From: Syngnathus acus
Lineage: Eukaryota; Chordata; Actinopteri; Syngnathiformes; Syngnathidae
DNA: 64,000 bases
Direction of reading: 5' to 3'
Assembly: GCF_901709675.1 (NCBI RefSeq)
Contig: NC_051098.1
Location: 8,619,000 to 8,682,999, forward strand
Below, piece after piece: positions 1-12,615 of this stretch. The notes beneath the pieces are model-generated. The model saw only the letters and a program-made list of their open reading frames with translations. It had not been told where the DNA came from and searched no databases. Positions within the stretch are counted from its first letter, which is position 1; each line of letters starts with the position of its first letter. Position numbers and translations under genes: made by a program.

Positions 1-2219
1 ACTGAGGTTCCACTGTAGTATGATAGTTTCAATGCAATTACTTCCCCTCATCTAGTATTTTGCAGCAAGCAATGGTCATGCTTGTAGCCCATCTGATCCC
101 CATGCAATATCAAGAAGGGCCCCAGATTCGTTTTTATTCGAGTTTTATTGATGGCAAGGAGAAAATGTGTGACAATGATGTACAAGCAGGAATGAAGCCA
201 ATATCATGATGTAGCAACCGCACATGCCCACCAATAATGAAAGAAGGCAACTGGAACTTCCACAACATTGCTGTGATTCGAGCTAAGGTAGGCAGGCAAC
301 GCTTAACCGATTGAATGTTGCCTGGTTTTAAAGGTTTTACGCTGAAGGCGGTTTGACCCTTTTGGACCAGCTGTCAAAGCAGATGAATGTGCAATATGCA
401 AATGAGCTGTCGCAACGGCTCGGAGGAGCCAATCACGCGAGGGCTCCAACCTGCTTTGACATTCTCATCCATTCTCACTTGAGCTTTGATGAAGATGGAT
501 GAATGTAATAAAGAAAAAGAGTGAGGAGCTTCTCTTCTTGATTCCAGTGGTGCGCCAATAAGGATTAAAAAAAGGAAAGAAGAGCATGGGGATTGCATCA
601 TATGATTAATATTGATCACATATGTAATGAGGCTTTATTGTAAAGATTATAATATATAGTACATACCATGAAATCACTTTCTAATGGATGCGACAGAGAG
701 CTGAGATTCGTTTTATTCTTATTTTAACTATGTATGCTGTGTTTGTATTCATATTTTATTTATTTTTTGTTTAAATACCATTGTTATAGTTTAAATGACT
801 CCTGCTTGGATTTTTCTTAAAGTTTAACATTTATTTTATTTATTTGTTTGTTTATCAGATACTGTATTGTATGTTCATTTTCATGTTCATACTTTGTTTT
901 TTTCTTTATTTACTCATGTTTTAAGACCAAGATGGTTATTTTAACACAAATAGACAAAACACTTATGCATTTTTCTATTTAATAAGCAAATCAAATAATT
1001 GAATGACATATAATATAATATATATTATATATAATATATATATATATATAATATAATTATTCATTTACTTTTGTCCAAAGACCAAAGTAATGATGTAAAT
1101 GACTCTTGATATACAATTAATTTATACATATATGTAGGCTATTATTTTTAAAGACTCTTTGGAGGCTGCGGCGCATTCAACTCAGCAAGCGAAAACTCGG
1201 CTTCGTTCTTCCTTTTTTCACAACCGGTGCGCCAGCCTCTGCGTCAACCGTCAATAAAAAATGAATCGGCGACCTCGTTATCTCTGCTTCTGGGTTTTTT
1301 CCCCCCCATCTCTCGCCTTTTTGTTTGTGTGTGCTTGGGAAGTGAGGCGCCTTATACGAAACGTCGCTCAGAAAGAAGAGTAACGCTCTTCTCTTGACGG
1401 GTGTCCTCATTAGCTAACAGCGGCATGATGCATTCGCAGTCACATACGAGAGTAAAGAAAAAAAAAAAAAAAAACACAACTCAAAGAATCCGAGTGAGGT
1501 GGTAATCCGCTTTACACTCTTTCCATCTTCATTACTGGAACAAATCCACTTTGAATGGGGCCTGGACTGAGAGAATTTATTAATCACACCTGAGACCCGA
1601 GATCACATGTATTCACGAGGTCGCAACAAGGAGCATCTGCTACTTTATTTAGAGAAGCTCCAGCTGCCAACTTGTGTTGTTTCCAGCTTGTTATTGTGCT
1701 CCAGCATGGTCGTTAAGTCAGTATTTGTGTGTAAGCCACAGGTGTCTTCCTAGTTTATTCCAAACAAGACCAAGGAGAGCGGTAGGGTTAGGGTTTTGAA
1801 TTCGGAGTTGAGGCCATAAGGTTAGGGTTTCAAATTATGGCTTCAAGCCTGATTTAGGGTTTCACACAAGGGTTGGTGTTAGGGTCCAACGATGTTCTTA
1901 GAGGCCAGGGTGTGCTGTTTCAAGGTGTTTTATGAATTTGGGTTAGGGTTTTAATTTAGGCTTACAAGTGAGGGTTGGGGATTCAATCACAGCTTCAAAA
2001 CAAGAGAGTTTCAAATGATGGCTTTATGTTTCTAACAAGGGTTAGGTTAGGTTTGATTTTGGAGTTGTTGTTTTTTTCAGATTATTGCTTTGAATTGGGC
2101 TTTGAAGACAGGGTTAGAGTTTCAGATAATGTTATATGAAACAAAGGTTGAGGTTCCAAAGTGGTGTTTGAAGTAAAGGTCAGTGTGTGACAAATTCCTT
2201 TCTTTTGTTTTGTGTGAAG
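1..2219. other. Non-coding stretch, probably intron of the PITPNM gene
   Basis: No exon is recognisable here. The first visible PITPNM exon at 2220 starts inside the protein, so this is most likely an upstream intron. It holds an AT dinucleotide-rich patch near 1010-1060, a poly-A run near 1456-1474 and the TTAGGG-like degenerate repeat listed separately. Short open frames here (for example 1177-1410 on the minus strand) resemble no family I know. Confidence 0.6.
1782..2110 (+). repeat. Degenerate TTAGGG-like minisatellite
   Basis: The phrase GGGTTAGGGTTT and close variants recur about every 30-50 bases, alternating with a phrase like TTCAAATTATGGCTTCAAG. The G-rich strand is plus. It resembles an interstitial telomere-like minisatellite, but the units are too irregular to be a true telomere tract. 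It lies just upstream of a coding exon, probably within an intron. Confidence 0.55.
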
Positions 2220-5200
2220 GCGAGAGTATCCAGGGCCATCCCGACGTGTTTCTGGAGGGCGAGCAGACCCCCACAGTCCCTCAGTTGTCCTCCGAGGAAG
2301 GAGGTCGGCGGGCCAGTGTGACCAGCATGGAGAGCCAAATGTCCATCGGCTCCGTTGGCCGTCAACTGGGCGATGCTATCGCCGACAGTGAGTAGGGTGG
2401 TGGATGGTGTTCAATCAATCAGCTTGTTTTCTTGTCCGCTCATTCACGTTCACTTTGGTTTTTGAAGTTTCTAGTAGCTGGTGGGGCTCCAAGAGGCTGG
2501 ACTATTCCCTCTACTGCCCTGACGTGTTGACCGCCTTCCCCACCGTGGCGCTGCCGCACCTGTTCCACGCTTCCTACTGGGAGTCCACTGACGTCGCCGC
2601 CTTTGTCCTTCGACAGGTAGGCCATTAACCATCTAATCGGATTAGCTAAGGATTCAAACTTGTAAACTAAGCAGGGTACACCCTGAACTGTAGAGCAAAC
2701 AACCATTCACCCTCACAATCACACCTAAAGGGCAATTTGGAGTGGTCAATTGACCTACCATGCATGTTTTTGGAATGTGGGTGGAAACCCGAGTGCCCAG
2801 AGAAAACCCACTCGGGCACGGGGAGAACATGCAAACTCCACACAGGAAGGCCGAAGCCGGAATCAAAACCTGTGAGGCAGACGTGCTAACCAGTTCTCCG
2901 CCGTGCTGCCTTGTGTGCCAGCCATTTTCATGAATTTATAAAACTTTCCTCCTGAAATGCAATCATTCATCTGTGAGGACTTTTCACATCTATCAAGTGT
3001 GAAGGCTAATCGACAACATTAACAGCATAAAAGCCGCCAAAAGCTTACAAGTTAAATGCCGCCAATCGATCACAGCCGACGTGCCTGGAATCAATTATGT
3101 GCTTTTATTTGCTTTCCTTGGGGCAAGTAACGAACGTAATGTGCAAAAAGCTTGCTGTGTTTACAGGTTTTAACAAAGACGAACAGGTTTGGATAATATA
3201 CGAGAGAAGGTCCGCGCTGATGGTGGCACGGTGGAACACTGGTTAGCACGTCTGCCTCACAGTTAGGAGGTTGTGGGTTCGATTCCTCCTCCAGCCCTAC
3301 CTGTGTGGAGTTTGCATGTTCTCCCCGTGCCCGAGTGGGTTTTCTCTGGCCACTCCGGTTTCCTCCCACATCCCAAAAACATGCTTGGTAGGCCAATCGA
3401 GCACTCCAAATTGCCCCTAGGTGTGAGTGCGAGTGCGGATGTTTGTTTGTTTCTGTGTGCCCTGTGATTGGCTGGCAACCAGTTCAGGGTGTCCCGGCTA
3501 CTGCCCGATGACTGCTGGGATAGGCTCCAGCATGCCTCCGACCCCCGTGGAGACAAGCGGCATGGAAAATGGATGGATGGTCCGTGCTGATGAAAAATAA
3601 GTGCAACAAAGGAACAATCACAAGTAAACAAATAGAGAGTTGAGGCACAAATACACATGGGCATTACAAAATAGGACGTCTGGAATACAAGGGAACAAAG
3701 AGCACGACACAATGGGGAACACACACTGGATCAAAAAGGGGACGCAAGGGAGCAAACACGGAAACAGACTAAGGAAGGCACATTGAAAAAAACAAGGGAA
3801 GTGCAAAACAAGGGAACAAACAAGACATGCCACTGAGCCACGAACATCTTAACGTCTGCCGAACATCTGCCGTACGTCTGCCGAACGTCATCGCCAACCG
3901 CTTGGCGGACATTTGCAACCTTGAACGAACCCACGACAAACGAGAATTCAACATTCACTGCCTTCGAAAACACCTGCAATTATTCGACCCTCAGTAGGAT
4001 AAGGTCGGTTCTGAGCCTTGAGTTTGGCACCGAGGCCATAGAGGAACTCCCAGGGACAGAGAGGCGTTGACAAAGGGAACGAATAGTGATGCAAGGATCA
4101 ATTCTTGGTGAGCAAAAGGGACACAGAAAAAACAGGTACAGATGTGAATAAAAAATGCACTTAAAAAGAAGACGCACAAGAGCAATACATTCCTGTCTTT
4201 AAAGACCATTCTCTGATAAGAAGGCAAAAAAAAACGTTATTGACAGTGATAGAGTCCATACTACCTATGTTTTTGTGCAAACCGAGACCAGAATAAGGAG
4301 TCAGACCGCGACACGAAGATTCTATCTACACTATTAGTGCACTAATTCAGCTGAATTCTAATGCGACTCGCATCAAAAGGCTTGACGCACGACTCGAGGA
4401 CCGTTCGGCAGACAAGCTAATTTGAGGAAATCAAGCAGAATCATGTCTTTTTTTATTTTTTCCCCGCTATCTCTCTTGCCTCAAAGAAAGCATCAAGTTT
4501 CAAGCCAGTCTTAAAACGCACAGCTTCAAGTGGGGAGCCGCAATTTTCATCAAGTATATTGAAATTGTCGCTTTCACTCTCAAATGAAACATCAAGCTTC
4601 AAGGTTTCTCCAACTAAAAAACATTCAACTTTCCAACCACCTTACCTCGTTACATTTGTATTGAGTGATTCAATATGGGGCGGATATTTGCCGAAAAGAT
4701 GGGGGAGCTCCATTGAGCTCCAACCCAGGAAGTTGGGTCGATTTGATACAACTTTGGGTTATTTTGCAAAACACAACACCATTTTTGGGCTGTTTTCCAA
4801 AAAGATTGGTTGTTTTGGGTTGGTCTAATTTTGAACCCAGGAGTGCACCTAACATAACCACTGTAGGCTACCCCACCAAGAAAAGTTGGGGGGGGGGGGT
4901 TAAACTGTACTAGAATGCTATTGTGTTTAATCTTGCACATCCCTAGTATGGGAATGACTTGTTTAAAACACGTACAAGAAAAGGCCTTTCGCGTTTTAAG
5001 CCACGTGCCATGACGCACCACCCATGAACATGTGTTAGAAAAGGGATAAAATGGAACAAATAGAGGATACCACAACTGAAGAAAAAGTTAATTTAAAGAA
5101 TAAATAGGGTAACACAAGGGAACAGATAGCAGAACAAGTGGATAAATAGCGTAACACAAGCTCACAAGCGTCGTAACAACTGGGGCGACAAAAAGGAACA

Positions 5201-8200
5201 AGGGGATGAAAAAGGGGAACAAGCGAAAAGATATGTGAACAGAAAGTGTAACAAGGGAGCTAATTTGAAAATGATTGAACACCCAGGGTGCCGAAGGGGC
5301 GAAAAAAGAGTTATACTAATACAAAAAAAACCACTACAAACACAAGGTAACGATACGCACCCCAAGTGTAGGAACCCCTGTTGCAAAACACTGACCTGAC
5401 GGATTTGTCACTGTTTGCATTGTGTCATCTCTGATTATTGGTTCACAGCTCATGCGGTGTGACTTTGTGAAGACGCAGGAAGCGGACAATCTGGACTCGG
5501 CTCCCTTCTCGCCCTCCAGCCCTCGAGAAAAGTGGCTGCGACGGAGGACGCACGTCAAGCTGAGGGTACGCAACACTGCCATTGTGTTTATGTTGCATAA
5601 ACGCTGTCCTACTTTTGTGTGTCTACATGCTGAATAGACTTTATACAGACCGAAGCATTGATGGCTTTGTCGTAGCTCCGCTGACTGCAAGTCTTAAAAT
5701 AATTCGGCCTTGACGTGTTCAAGGTTGGAGACGTTCACGCCACCTCCGAATCTTCGCGCCGAGCATCATCAAGATAGTGATGCCCTTCACCCCCTGAACC
5801 TCTGTTCTAGCTGCCGCTTTCAAAAGATGGGATTTCATTTAGCCTCGCATTGTTCTCTTCACTCTTCTATAAATAGAATTGTGTCAGCAGAAAACCATAG
5901 TAACAGTGCTGCGGTGCATCCCATTTTTCATAGGAAATCCTACAAATAGATAGTAAAAACCTTTTAGACTTGTTTGAACATGAGGGTTGAACCACTTTGG
6001 CCTCTTGTTAATGAGGTATATTTTCATAGAGAGAGAGAGACATGAGGAAGGACACTGGCACGGACAGAGGCGCGCAAACGTAAGGTAACGAGGAGACATC
6101 AGCATGAGCAGGAATAAAATCTTTGTCTAACACAGATGCCTGTGTCATGAGGAGTCATTTTCCCACACCTCTCAGAAAATACCCGTTTGCTTGTTGGCTC
6201 ACGGGTCAGGGTCAAACCCGCCCTCTTTTCCCTCCCACAGGAGCGGCGGACGCCGGCTGCCATGTCATACGTACTTGTCGACACTATTCGAGTCGAGCGG
6301 ACCTAATGAAAGAGAACAGTTGGGAATGTTGGACTTTCTGGTTCCGTGTCACATCCTTTAAATCAATTATTATTAATGTTGGCGATGAATTGCGAGCCAG
6401 TAACTCGCAATTTTATGGGCCATTAGTGTTTAGGAATGTGAAATCTGGGATAATGGTCTATCTGTTACTCAATAAAACAAATCTCCAGAGTTCAAAAAGA
6501 CAGCAGTTTGCCCATTTTGGTTTGAGGCATCTAGTTTAGGGTCAGTTTGGACATTTTTCCAGGGCAAATTCCTCCCAAAGATTTTGTCAGATTGCTACCA
6601 AATTCTAGACAGACACCCATCCATCCATTTTCTGAACCGCTTAGTCCCCACGGGGGTCGCGGGAGTGCTGGAGCCTATCCCAGCCGTCATCGGGCAGCAG
6701 GCGGGGGACACCCTGAACCGGTTGCCAGCCAATCGCAGGGCACACAGAGACAAACAACCATTTGCACTCACACTCACACCTAGGGACAATTTGGAGTCTT
6801 CAATTGGCCTACCAAGCATGTTTTTGGGATGTGGGAGGAAACCGGAGTGCCCGGAGAAAACCCACGCGGGCCCGGGGAGAACATGCAAACTCCACACAGG
6901 GAGGGCCGGAGGTGGAATCGAACCCGCACCCTCCTAACTGTGAGGCGGACGTGCTACCCAGTGCGCCACCGAGCCGCACTCTAGACAGACAGGCAACACA
7001 AAATTCTTTGCAATTTGAATGTTCGTCACTGCTTCTCAGGAAGCACAAAGTAAAATGGCTCGCCATAAAACATGATGAAATTATTAGTAACGCGGTCATG
7101 ATTTCTTTGGCTTCGAATGCCAGTTTCCCCTAGCAAGATGAAATTTGGTTTGCATGTCTATCATGAATGGATGTTGAAAAAAACTCAGAAAGTCTTCTAT
7201 TTTGGTACAAAGAGGCAATTTCTAGGTCACCTCCAACAGCCCTTCAAAGGAAAACTGCTCCTAGAGATTGCGTCCAATTGTCACTAAATTTGACCCACTT
7301 TTAGTGGAAAGATGGGCAATTGATGCAAGTTTGACTTTTTGGAAGCAAACTTGCCATCATACTTTAACGTGATTAATTTACCTCCAAATGTTATGTTGTC
7401 GTTAGAATGTGACCGCCAACCACCGGGTGAATGATGTCATCGCCACCGAGGACGGACCTCAGACGCTGGTGGGCCGCTTTATGTACGGCCCCCTGGACAT
7501 GGTGACGCTAACCGGAGAAAAGGTAATGACGCGGCGCCCCCAACACGCTACTCGCTCACAAGAGTATGCGCACTTTTGTCCCATAGGTGGACATTCTGCT
7601 GATGACGCAGCCCCAGTCGGGGCGCTGGGTGCACTTTGACACGGAGGTTACCAACAGCAACGGCCGAGTGACATACACCATACCCAACAACAAGAAACTC
7701 AGCCTCGGAGTCTATCCTATTAAGATGGTGGTCAAGTAAGTGTGGCTAGTTTAATGAAGCTATCGCACTTCAACTGTTGTTGGAGAATATACTTTTTTAA
7801 TATTTTAACAATCCAATTTAGCCTATTAACTACCACTACACATAAAGTTTTGATGTCCAAATAAGAGTTTAAACATATTTTTGGGTGTAGACTGATTCAT
7901 TTCTGTTGTCATGCATTGTAAAAATCTCATTATCAGCGCATTTATCCTGATTTTATAAATTTATTTTTGGACATTTTCTTAGGTGATGGGGAGCTATTTA
8001 GTTTAGTTTTTTTGTTGTTAGGTTTGCTTTTTTAAGGTGGTATTGGCATTTCCTGAGCATTTTCTTTTTTGGTATTTGATTTATTTTTGAATGTATTTGA
8101 ATTTTTTCATTTATATTTTTCCCCTATTACCTTTTTGTTTTTTGTCAAATGCGTTTTGAATATTCATCTGAGTGTTTTGAAAATACTATCTATTGGGTTT

Positions 8201-9528
8201 TTTAAAAAATGCGTTTCATTGGCAGTTAATTAGATGTGTGTAATTATGTGTTTGCCCACCATTGCATTTTTTCTTTTTAAATATAATTACCTATTTTTAT
8301 TATTAATTTATGTGCGTGACCACCACTGCAATTTTTCCCCTTTTAAATTTAATTAGCTCTTTTTATTATTAATGGTGTAACATTCCAGATCATCATCCCA
8401 ATTTACTATCAGTTCAAAAGACAATTTTCCAGTACAATAGTTGCGTATGTGAGAAAAGTCTACTGTCATCGTTTTTCTTCCCTCAAGGGGCGATCAAACA
8501 TCTGCCGAAGCCTACTTGACAGTGTTGCCCCGCGGCATGGAGTGTGTAGTGTTCAGCATCGACGGCTCCTTTGCGGCCAGCGTGTCCATCATGGGCAGCG
8601 ACCCCAAGGTCCGCCCCGGAGCAGTGGACGTCGTCAGGTCCGTTTCTTCTTCCGCTCACCGGACACTTGATTAGTGACACCAGGATCTTTCTGAGACTTG
8701 TATGTGTACAGGCACTGGCAGGACTTGGGCTACTTGATCATTTACATCACGGGTCGTCCCGACATGCAAAAGCAGCGCGTGGTGTCCTGGCTATCGCAGC
8801 ATAACTTTCCTCACGGCATGATCTTCTTCTCCGAGGGCCTCGTTCACGACCCATTGCGACAGAAGACCATCTTCCTCAGGAACCTCATACATGAGGTACA
8901 CTAGATACTGAGACGAGACCCAAGACTGAACTGACGCTTCAACTCCTTGTTCTGCATGGCAAAGCCGCACGTCTCATTACTTCTTTTCCTCTGTCGTTAG
9001 TGTCACATCAAGATCAACTCTGCCTACGGATCCATGAAAGACATCAGCGTTTACAACATGCTTGGTCTCGGGCCCCCTCAGATCCACATAGTAGGAAGAC
9101 CTTCAAAGAAATACCAAAACCAGTGCCAGGTTGTACTGTTGATCCATTGTTAAATACAATGGTGCTGATTACTAATTTTTGTTTTCTATTTCTTCTTTGT
9201 GGGCTCGGTGCAGTTCTTGAGTGACGGCTACGCGGCGCACCTTTCCACCCTGCAATTTGGCCACCGAGCTCGACCCAAGAAGTCGCCCTCGGTTCGCATG
9301 GTCCTCAGGAAAGGCTCGTTTGGCCTCACCGCCAAACCAGACTTCCTGTGTAAGCGCACCCACCTACGCAGGACCATGTCTGTCCAGCAGCCCGACCCCC
9401 CCTGCGCGCCCAACCCCAAGCCCGAGCGAGCCCAGAGCCAGCCGGAGTCAGACAAGGACCACGGAGGGGGAGGTGGGCAAGGCGTGTGGGGGCGGGGCGT
9501 CATGCATCGCGGGGACACCACTCCTTGA
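2220..9528 (+). CDS. pitpnm3: Membrane-associated phosphatidylinositol transfer protein, 3' part (DDHD and LNS2 domains)
   Basis: Nine exons join in frame: 2220-2387, 2468-2616, 5449-5565, 7406-7522, 7587-7735, 8488-8637, 8712-8895, 9001-9129 and 9214-9528 (stop TGA at 9526). They give about 490 C-terminal residues; the N-terminal part lies left of the window. Exons 2-5 encode the DDHD region ([33 protein letters not shown]). Exons 6-9 encode the LNS2 domain ([44 protein letters not shown]). In this family LNS2 is a HAD-like fold; here the first Asp of the catalytic DxD is Ser, the usual non-enzymatic state. PITPNM/Nir proteins act in phosphatidylinositol transfer and signalling at membrane contact sites, and PITPNM3 lacks the PITP domain. 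The choice of PITPNM3 over PITPNM1 or 2 rests mainly on the slc13a5 neighbour, so the family is sure and the paralogue is not. Confidence 0.9.
2668..2910 (-). repeat. tRNA-derived SINE copy in a PITPNM intron
   Basis: Read on the minus strand it begins with a tRNA-like head: an A-box-like TGGTTAGCACG and a decayed B box (GGTTTTGATTCC). The body phrases AACATGCAAACTCCACAC and AGAAAACCCACTCGGGCA (plus-strand reading) recur in the copies near 3.3 and 6.8 kb. Confidence 0.75.
3222..3581 (+). repeat. tRNA-derived SINE, near full length
   Basis: It starts with an A-box-like TGGTTAGCACG and a good B box GGGTTCGATTCC (an internal Pol III promoter), then the shared body, and ends at GGCATGGAAAATGGATGGA. 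It is in opposite orientation to the copies at 2668 and 6617. A 153-codon open frame on the other strand (3263-3724) partly overlaps this repeat and is not a gene. Confidence 0.8.
6617..6979 (-). repeat. tRNA-derived SINE, near full length
   Basis: The minus strand reads from a tRNA-like head with TGGGTAGCACG and GGGTTCGATTCC to a tail of the type GAAAATGGATGGATGG. It is the best-preserved copy in the window and lies in the PITPNM intron between the exons at 5449 and 7406. Several open frames over it (6547-7133 on both strands) are shadows of the repeat. Confidence 0.8.
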
Positions 9529-10847
9529 CGCTGGGCCAGGAGACGGATGGATTGGATGAAGGATGGCGGGAGAGTCGAGGCTCAGGTTAGATCTTAAACT
9601 GACATTGTGTGTGGATTGTGCATGGTAGTAAAATGTCAGTACTCGCCAGGAAAAGAAAAATAGCAATTGGCCAATTCTTGTCTCTCGCGAGTGTTTTGGT
9701 TTCAAAGGGGTCATTTTCCTCTCAATTCTTAATTAAATGTTGCACCTTTTGTTTCAATAACAAATCTCCAAGAGGGTTTTGCCTCTGCAAGGGAGTTTCG
9801 GAATTTACCCATCAGTTTGTGTTATGCAGCTGACTAAGTAAAAGGGAAAAAAAGTCTTATAGAAACCTGAGCAAGAAATGCTATTATTAGCAGCGGCAGT
9901 TGGCATAAGAAGCCGGCGGAATGTAAATGCGATCCACTTGTTTCCAGATCAGGGGACGCTGACTGTGACGACGGCGACGCAATCACGGGCGATGGCGGCG
10001 TGGTGGCGAGAGCCTGCGGGAGCAAATAGTGCTGACGCGGCCACGCACATTAATCACAACTTTGCCGCCGATGTGACAGACTTCATTAACTCTCGCTCAT
10101 ATTTGCAGCTTGGTGCCGCCTCCTCCCCCTCCCTTTTTTGGCGGATGAGGCCTCACTTTTGTCTTATTGCCTCAACTCGCCAAGCATTTGGCATCGGTGA
10201 AGCGCAAATTGCAAACTTGGAAAACATCCCTGTTTGGACCAATGGACACCAAAGCACTTTTTTGTCCCACACGTCTGCTGAACATTGTACTTGGCTCTGC
10301 CTCTAAAGGTTGCACTACCAAAGTCTGATGCAGTCATTCTGAATCCGTTATACAGTACCCCAGGTTGTGTTTCAGTTTGTTCATTTCAAGGCAGCACAGT
10401 GCCCATGTTCAAGGTTTCTCTTGGCTTGCCCCTTCTTGTGTGGAGGTGTTTTCCCTGTACTTGTGTATCTTTTCTCCGGGTACTCCGGCTTCCTCCCAGA
10501 TTCCTAAAACAAGCATGTGAGAGCATCATTGAAGGCTCTGAATTGGACAAGCACAACAGAACATGGAAGGATGGTTTGGTTTTATTTTTTATTATTTTAG
10601 AGGGAGCTGATTTTTGTTTATATTTTTCGGATTAAGGTATTTATTTTATTGACATTATCTATCCTGGACAATGAAGGAACTATATATATATATATTTTTT
10701 TTTTTAATGCAGTAGTATTTTTCTGTTTTCATTTTTCTTGTGTTTTTGCTATTTTTCTGAATTTGTTTTTAAAGCGCAGATTTCTTTTTTATTCGGTCGT
10801 TCCTGATTTTAAAAACATGCATATTAGGCTGACTGAAGACTCAAAAT

Positions 10848-11543
10848 CAGGGGTGTCCAAACTACGTCATGGGGTCTATTTGCGGTCAATCATCCATTTT
10901 TCAGTGGCTCTCAGCATACAGTATATTAAAAAAACATCACATGACACGGCCCGCAAGGCGTTTTTTTTTTTTTTTTTTAAAGGGTAAAAGTGGGCAGAGT
11001 AAAAAGGGAGGGTATTGAATAAATAGGTGCCACTATTACTAATAAATAGTTCATATATTGTAGATATTTTCTCGATATGCACATTTACAAAAAAAATATT
11101 TCAGACTAAAATAATAACATTAATAATGAGGTGAATGAAGATAATTCAATTTTAGAAACACATTCATGTCTTCCGCTCACTGCTCTTTGTCAACGTCCAA
11201 TTCATAAACACGAATGATCTTCAAGTAACTGTTTTAAAAATAATGAACTTACTACAGTTTACACTTGTTTTTGTTCTAAATAAGGAGATGGGATTTGGTT
11301 GCTGTTCATTGCAGGGGTGGCTCTATTCTAGCGGGATACGGGGCTGTGGCCACCCCAAAATCTTGGAAATCCTAAACCATTTGCCTTATCACCTTGAACT
11401 GAAAGCTGTTATGTAGCATTGTTTCTCAAATAGTGTAACTAGGAAATATAAATAATATAATTGCTTGCGTAATTGATTTCAGTATGTGTGGCCTTTACAT
11501 CATTTCTACATGGCCCTCAAATAAAAAAGTCTGGACACCCCTG
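10848..11543. mobile_element. Non-autonomous hAT-type DNA transposon
   Basis: The ends are matching inverted repeats: CAGGGGTGTCCAAACT at the left and AGTCTGGACACCCCTG at the right. Flanking octamers CTCAAAAT (10840-10847) and CTCTAAAT (11544-11551) form an 8-bp target-site duplication with one mismatch, as expected for hAT elements. No transposase reading frame remains inside the 696 bp. Confidence 0.85.
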
Positions 11544-12121
11544 CTCTAAATTATCATTAGGTGTGAAAGTGAATGCTTGGTTGTCTATTTGCTTGTCAAT
11601 GGCATCCGGTTCAGGGAGTGCCTTGTCTTTCATCTAATGTCGGCTGGGATATGCTCCAGCTCACTCACGACCATAATGAGGATAAGCTCCGTTTTCATTT
11701 CAAATCATCAGTTACAGGAATAGCGAAGACTGCTTATGAGCGATTGTTCATCTTAACACGATGAAAAGCGTAATAAGGCAAAAAGTGTTGCAGCAAGCAC
11801 AGTTATGAGAACTAATGTTAGCATCAGTTGGCACAATCTGACACAATTAAGGCTGGCTTGCGTCAGAAAGAGTTTTTAGCATTAGCATTCCTTGTCCAAA
11901 GACGGCAGCAATGTCCCCGTCTTTATCTACAGGACTTAAGTGGAACACCATTTACTGCTCATTTTAACAAGAGAAAAAATGCAAAAAAATATATGCAAAA
12001 ATCTATCCAATTTGAAGTATAATTGAGTTGGATTGTTGCATGTATGCAGAGACAAGCTGACTTGGAAAAAAAATGGCTTTCTGTTGTCTCACAAATTTGA
12101 CTACAATTTTGGGAGAAAGAC

Positions 12122-12200
12122 AGTGATCCCTCGTTTATCGCAGGAGATGTGTTCCAGAACCACCCGTGAGAATTGAAAATCTGCGATGTAAGAACATATA
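12122..12200 (+). mobile_element. Terminal fragment resembling a Tigger/pogo-type transposon
   Basis: The segment begins CAGTGATCCCTCGTTTATCG and continues with GTTCCAGAACCACCCGTGA, phrasing I associate with pogo/Tigger-class ends. I could not place the other end, so this is only a partial copy. Confidence 0.45.
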
Positions 12201-12546
12201 GGTATTTCTAAGAAATTTAAATACCATTGTATTGAAATTTCCCAATATTGTCCCACTTATTGTTGTAGTTCCTATTCACACACGAGAGGAGTTAGTCAAT
12301 CCAATTGAATCTGCCTGTGAACGTGTGCGTGTGACCACTTTGCAAACTATTTTTCTAGAAGCAAATACTGTAAATAGAAAACAAAATTTCATCATCTTTT
12401 GGGGCCTTGGAACAGGTTTCAACTTGTTTCGGTTTTTTTGCCTTAAGTCTTATGTAAAGTATTTACACTGCTGTGCAAAGTGTGTTTTCTAGTTGATGTC
12501 ATTTGTCTGTGTGTGCGCGAGATGGAGCGCAAGCAAGTGAGACGGA

Positions 12547-12549
<3 letters not shown>

Positions 12550-12615
<66 letters not shown>
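12550..12615. repeat. GT dinucleotide microsatellite
   Basis: About 33 uninterrupted GT repeats. The minus-strand open frame across it (12489-12884), with a run of Thr-His, is an artefact of the repeat. Confidence 0.95.

Noticed and set aside
3263-3724. 153-codon open frame on the minus strand
   Set aside because: It partly overlaps a tRNA-derived SINE and continues into unrelated sequence; similar frames appear at the other SINE copies.
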